In this document: positions 59,683 to 64,000 of the stretch, in pieces
How positions within the stretch are numbered: the first letter of the stretch is position 1
Layout of the letters: each line of letters starts with the position of its first letter
NCBI RefSeq assembly: GCF_000265425.1
Contig: NC_018014.1
Coordinates: 2,666,001-2,730,000, forward strand
Source: Terriglobus roseus DSM 18391
GTDB taxonomy: Bacteria > Acidobacteriota > Terriglobia > Terriglobales > Acidobacteriaceae
DNA length: 64,000 nt
Direction: 5' to 3'
Position numbers and translations under genes: made by a program
Notes under the pieces: generated by a model
Database searches by the model: none
What the model was told of the DNA's origin: nothing
What the model saw: only the letters and a program-made list of their open reading frames with translations

Positions 59683-62044
59683 GTGCGAATTCTGACGCGT
59701 TACATTTTGCGCGAAGTGCTGTCGCACGCGGTGCTGGGCGGTGTGCTGTTTACGTTTGTGCTCTTCATGCGCGACCTGGGGCGCTATCCTTGAGCTGCTG
59801 GTGCGCGGCTCCGCGTCGCTGCATTCGGTGATGCTGGTCTTCTTCTACACGCTGCCGACGACGCTGATCCTGACCATTCCGATGACGGTGCTGGTCGGTA
59901 TCCTGCTTGGTCTTTCGCGGCTTTCGGCAGACAGCGAAGTCACGGCCATGCGGGCTGCAGGCTTTGGCGTGATGCAGTTTGTGGGCGTCGTCTCGTATGC
60001 GGCGGTTGCTGCGCTGCTGGTTGGCCTGTTCAATTCGATGTATGTTGCACCGAAGTCGGCAGCCGCGTTGTTGCGCCTGGAATCATCCCTGAAGACGCAG
60101 CAGGCAAGCTTTGAAGTGCAGCCGCGCGTCTTCTACGAGGACTTCAAGAACTACGTTCTGTACGTGCAGGACACGCGTCCGGCTCAGGGCGCGACGCTGT
60201 GGCGCCACGTCTTTCTGGCCGATCTGACGGAGCCTGCGGCGCCCTCGATCACCACGGCTGAACAGGCTGTTGTCGTGCCCGGCCCGAGCGCGTCGCTCCG
60301 GCTCCACTTCCGCGATGGATCGAAGCACGAGATCTCGCCCAAGGACCCGAACCAGTACGACATCTCCACCTTTACGGAGACGGACACACCCATCCAGACG
60401 GGCGCGCAGGAAGACCTGAAGCTGGGCCACGCGGACACGCCGCTGGTCGCGATGTCGTTCGCCGAGCTGTGGCATCGCCGCTTTGAGCCACAGGGTCGCG
60501 TCTACATGATCGAGCTCCATAAGCGCATCAGCTATCCGGTCGCATGTATTGTGCTGATGCTGGTGGGCGTGCCGCTTGGTCTGTCGTCCCGCCGCGGCGG
60601 CAAGAGCACCGGCTTTGTGCTGACGGTGGCGCTGGTCTTCGTCTACTACTTCTTTTCGAGCGTCGGCGTGGCCATGGCGAAGCAGGGCAAACTGCCGGCA
60701 GGCATCGGCGTGTGGATTGCCAACATTGTCTTCTCCATCGTGGGTTTCCTGCTGCTGCGGCAGATGGCCCGCGGCGATGTCGGGATGCGCGGAACGGCCC
60801 TGGTACGTGCGCTCTCACCGGTGGGCCTCTGGGTCGAACGGCGTCTGCCCGCCCGCTTCCGCTCGTCGAACGCCGCAGCACAGGCTGCGAAGCGTGAGCG
60901 TCCGGCAAGCTATCGACCACTGCGCAACAACCGCTTCCCGCTGATCTTTGACGACTACGTCATGCGCCAGTTCCTGTCGACCTTTGCGCTGGTGCTGGTC
61001 TCGTTCGTCGCGATCTCGATCATCTTCAACTTCTTCGAACTGATCGGCGACATCTTCCGCAACCGCACGCCGCTGATCACCGTCGGCGACTACCTGCTGA
61101 ACCTGATCCCGTACATGCTCTACAACCTGACGCCGCTGTGCGCGCTGCTGGGTGTTCTGGTGACGCTCGGTTCCCTTTCGCGGACCAGCGAGTTGACGGC
61201 CATGAAGGCCAGCGGCGTGAGCCTGTACCGGCTGATCGCGCCTCTGCTGCTGATCGCAAGTATTCTTGCCGTCGGACTGTACGCCTTTGGCGATTTCTAT
61301 CTGCCAAACGCCAATCGCCGGCAGGAGTCACTGCGATCGGAGATCAAGGGAAAGCCCGCACAGACCTTCCTGCGGCCTGATCGCAAGTGGATCAGCGGAC
61401 AGCAGGACACGGTGGGCGAGCCGGCGCGCATCTTTTACTACCAGTTCTTCGATCCGGATAAGAACGTCTTCGCGAACCTGACGGTCTTCGAGTTCCAGCC
61501 GGGCAGCTTCCACCTGAGCCGCCGTATCTTTGCCAGCTCTGCGCACTGGGAACAGAAGACGCAGCAATGGGTGTTGGAGAGTGGCTGGGAACGCGACTTC
61601 CAGGGCGAAGCCATCTCCGACTACAAACCGTTTGCGCTTTCCGTCTTCCCCGAGATCCGCGAGCAGCCCTCCTACTTCAAGAAGGAGACGCGGCAGTCGC
61701 AGGAGATGAGCTTTGGCGAGCTGGACAAGTACATCACGGACCTGCAGCAGAGCGGCTTCGACACCATGCGGCTGCGTGTGCAGCTCAACCGCAAGCTGGC
61801 GTATCCGCTGATCACGCTGGTGATGGCGATCTTCGCGGTGCCGTTCGCTTTGACGATGGGCAAACGCGGGTCGCTGGCGGGTATTGCCACGGCCATCGGC
61901 ATGGCCGTGGCTTACACGGTGATTGCCAGTGTTTTTGAGGCGATGGGGAATGTGAATGCGCTTCCGCCGATGCTGGCGGCGTGGTCGCCGGACCTGCTGT
62001 TTGGCATGGCGGGTGGGTATCTGCTGCTGAAAGCGCAGACCTGA
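59683..62044 (+). CDS. Fused LptF-LptG lipopolysaccharide export permease (single-base frameshift near the N-terminus)
   Basis: Two YjgP/YjgQ permease domains are fused, LptF-like (about 1-400) and LptG-like (about 410-786, opening FDDYVMRQFLSTFALVLVSF). Each has six helices and a periplasmic jelly-roll. The N-terminus is coded from GTG 59683 (VRILTRYILREVL ... FMRDLGR) and then hits TGA at 59791. Deleting one base at about 59785 restores DLGRILELLVRGSAS and gives 786 codons. The long uninterrupted frame starts only about 59741 in the other phase. LptF-LptG moves LPS to the outer membrane and is usually essential, so a sequencing error is quite possible. Confidence 0.9.
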
Positions 62045-62100
62045 TCGCGGTTTCGCCGCATCGTGCAGACCACTCGTAGAATCAAATGCGAGGATTGTTC

Positions 62101-62787
62101 ATGCGAAACCTTGCACCAGCGCTGCTCGCAACGATTGCCATGGCAGCGACCGCACAGACCGCCCCGAAGCCCGCAACCACCACCGCGAAGCCCGGCGCCG
62201 CGAAGAGCTCTACCGCGACACACCGGCTGACCGCTCACGTTCCAAGGACGACCATGCCCGATCCCAAAGCAACTGAAGGCACTGCCGCTGTCGGCACGAT
62301 GCCCGCTGTCACCGGCACGCCGGCGCCGCTGTACGCACTGAAGTACATCGACACAAAGATTGGCGACGGCGAACTGGCTCGCCCGTCGACGCCGCCGTCC
62401 AACGTGGTCTTCTACACCGTGCATTACACCGGTTGGACCCTTGACGGTAAGAAGTTCGATTCGTCCGTCGACCGCGGCCAGCCCATCGTCTTTCCGATCG
62501 GCCTGAAGCGTGTGATCTCCGGCTGGGACACGGGCTTTGAAGGCATGCATGTCGGTGGCAAGCGCCGCCTTATCATCCCGTACCAGCTTGCTTATGGTGC
62601 TGCGGGGCATCCGCCCGATATCCCAGAGAAGGCTGACCTGGTCTTCGACGTGGAGCTGGTCGGTCAGGGCAATACGCAGCAGCCCGTTACGGGCTCGCAT
62701 TTTGAGCCGCCGACGCCTGAGTCTGCACCCTTAACACCGCAACCCGGCGCGAACCCGGCGGCCAAGCCGGAAGATCACCCGGAATAG
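62101..62787 (+). CDS. Secreted FKBP-type peptidyl-prolyl isomerase
   Basis: A 228-residue exported PPIase. The signal peptide is about 1-19, a low-complexity Ala/Thr/Pro-rich linker follows, and the FKBP domain spans about 80-195 (VHYTGWTLDGKKFDSSVDRGQP, GWDTGFEGMHVGGKRRLIIP, AYGAAGHPPDIPEKADLVFDVEL). The C-terminal tail is Pro-rich. ATG at 62101 has GAGGA 7 nt upstream, better than the ATG at 62086. Confidence 0.93.
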   Translation: MRNLAPALLATIAMAATAQTAPKPATTTAKPGAAKSSTATHRLTAHVPRTTMPDPKATEGTAAVGTMPAVTGTPAPLYALKYIDTKIGDGELARPSTPPSNVVFYTVHYTGWTLDGKKFDSSVDRGQPIVFPIGLKRVISGWDTGFEGMHVGGKRRLIIPYQLAYGAAGHPPDIPEKADLVFDVELVGQGNTQQPVTGSHFEPPTPESAPLTPQPGANPAAKPEDHPE

Positions 62788-62800
62788 AACAGGAACAACC

Positions 62801-64000
62801 ATGCTGGAAAAGCTGAACCCACTGCGTCCCTACCTGAAGCGATACCGCGCCCAACTGGCGCAGGGCGCAGTCGCGGTGCTGCTTTATAACAGCTCGAAGA
62901 TCGTGATGCCGTTGCTGATCGGCCGCGCCGTGGATGGCATCGTCCACCACGGCGCGGAGTCGGTCATCACGCGTACGGTCTTTCTGTTGATCGCCGTCGC
63001 TGCCGTTGCGGCGGTGTGCCTGTATGCCACGCGATGGATCATCATTGGCGCCAGCCGCGAGATCGAGTTCGATCTGCGCAATGACATGTTCGGCAACCTT
63101 GAGAAGCAGTCGCTTTCGTTCTTCCACCAGCACCGTACGGGCGACATCATGGCCCGTGCGACGAACGATCTGAATGCGGTTCGACAACTGCTTGGCCCGG
63201 CAATCATGTACTCCGCCAACACCGTTGTCTTTACGGCGGCGGCGCTGCCGTTCATGCTGCACATCTCCAGCCGGCTGACGCTGTTTGCGTTCCTGCCGTT
63301 GCCGATCGCTTCCGTCGTCGTGCAGCTGATGGGCCGCAAGATCCACTCACGCTTTGAGCGGATCCAGGCCATGTTCTCGGAGATCAGCGCCAAGGCGCAG
63401 GAGAACTTCAGCGGTGCCCGCCTGGTCCGCGCCTTTGCGCAGGAAGAGGCGGAGATCAAGTCCTTCGAAACGGCGAACCGTGAGTACATCCGCCGGTCAC
63501 TGTTTCTTGTCCGCATTATGGCCATGCTGTGGCCCACGCTTGAGTTTGTGCTGGGCATGTCGATCATGCTGACCTTGCTGGTCGGCGGCCGCGAAGTGGT
63601 TGGGGGCCGCATCTCCGCCGGGCAGTTCGCGGAGTACATGGTCTTCATGGTGCAGCTTACCTTCCCAATGCTGGCGCTTGGCTACGTCATCAACCTCTTT
63701 CAGCGCGGCACCGCATCGGTCGTGCGTATCGACGAGCTGCTGCGCTGGGAGCCGTCGATCAAGGACGAGAGTGGCCTGTCCATACCCATTGACGCTGTGC
63801 CACGCGGCGACATCGAGTTCCGCAACCTGACCTTCGGCTATGGCGACGGCCCGCGCATCCTGGAGGATGTGAACCTGTCGATCCCGGCAGGCAGCTCCCT
63901 TGCGATTGTCGGGCCGACCGGCTCGGGCAAGTCGACGCTGGTGAACCTGATTCCGCGACTGCTGGACGCGCCTGCGGGCGAAGTCTTCGTGGATGGTCTG
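62801..64000 (+). CDS. ABC exporter, fused membrane and ATPase domains (cut by window edge)
   Basis: The first 400 codons of a half-transporter. ABC type-1 membrane domain (about 15-305) has IEFDLRNDMFGNLEKQSLSFF, HRTGDIMARATNDLNAVRQL and FSGARLVRAFAQEEAE. The ATPase starts about 340 (DIEFRNLTFGYGDG) with Walker A GPTGSGKSTLVNL. The sequence resembles YheI/MdlA-type heterodimeric multidrug exporters. AGGA lies 8-9 nt upstream of the ATG and the gene follows the FKBP by 13 nt. The signature and Walker B motifs lie beyond the window. Confidence 0.92.
   Translation, partial: MLEKLNPLRPYLKRYRAQLAQGAVAVLLYNSSKIVMPLLIGRAVDGIVHHGAESVITRTVFLLIAVAAVAAVCLYATRWIIIGASREIEFDLRNDMFGNLEKQSLSFFHQHRTGDIMARATNDLNAVRQLLGPAIMYSANTVVFTAAALPFMLHISSRLTLFAFLPLPIASVVVQLMGRKIHSRFERIQAMFSEISAKAQENFSGARLVRAFAQEEAEIKSFETANREYIRRSLFLVRIMAMLWPTLEFVLGMSIMLTLLVGGREVVGGRISAGQFAEYMVFMVQLTFPMLALGYVINLFQRGTASVVRIDELLRWEPSIKDESGLSIPIDAVPRGDIEFRNLTFGYGDGPRILEDVNLSIPAGSSLAIVGPTGSGKSTLVNLIPRLLDAPAGEVFVDGL

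Noticed and set aside
1..64000. CRISPR arrays, tRNA/rRNA genes, insertion sequences, prophage or attachment sites
   Set aside because: Read for, but no regular spacer repeats, tRNA cloverleaf next to direct repeats, transposase motifs or phage structural genes were seen.

Overview
The window looks like about 64 kb of chromosome from an acidobacterium of the class Terriglobia (Terriglobus/Granulicella/Edaphobacter type). This is inferred from gene content: two giant Oar-like TonB-dependent receptors with an N-terminal carboxypeptidase-regulatory-like domain, BBP2-type porins, a fused LptF-LptG permease, glycogen genes and high GC. I found no rRNA, tRNA, CRISPR array, insertion sequence or prophage.

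Layout. 1-5.7 kb: 5' end of a TonB-dependent receptor, a MetX-like hydrolase and a complete receptor. 5.7-8.4 kb: a persulfide-detoxification module (YgaP-like rhodanese, ArsR regulator, CstB-like persulfide dioxygenase) and a half-size EamA transporter. 8.5-17.5 kb: a two-component pair, a beta-propeller protein and a TolC/MFP/RND efflux operon whose RND gene carries a one-base frameshift. 17.5-34 kb: a potassium region with porin 1, aspartokinase, a KdpD split into two head-to-head genes, KdpE, a 31-residue membrane peptide, KdpFABC, a KimA-like K+ importer, a degenerate SRAP protein behind two small membrane proteins, and porin 2. 34-42.6 kb: a YbbP/YbbA/TesA block, TruB, FolE with two tandem PTPS paralogues, an HpnB-like glycosyltransferase and a TlpA-like lipoprotein. 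42.7-55.4 kb: ThuA, GlgX, two cyclophilins, an acyltransferase, Mqo, threonine synthase, a HipA-like/DUF3037 pair, GlgA and RsmA. 55.4-64 kb: a hypothetical secreted protein, RuvC, a fatty-acid desaturase, a second two-component pair, LptF-LptG (also frameshifted), a secreted FKBP and the first 400 codons of an ABC exporter.

The most interesting signal is in the potassium region. Direct repeats of a TTCTTA-like hexamer, spaced 11 bp (one helical turn, as OmpR/PhoB-family regulators read DNA), lie upstream of the kdp structural operon, the KimA-like gene, aspartokinase and both porins. In three of the five a -10-like hexamer starts exactly 13 nt after the last repeat. This suggests a local KdpE regulon joining outer-membrane entry, inner-membrane K+ uptake and aspartate-family metabolism, driven by a sensor whose ATPase/USP half and kinase half are separate, divergently transcribed genes 14 bp apart.

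Two long conserved genes (RND pump, LptF-LptG) each contain one extra base. Both reconstruct to whole codon numbers when it is removed, so sequencing error must be excluded before calling them broken.
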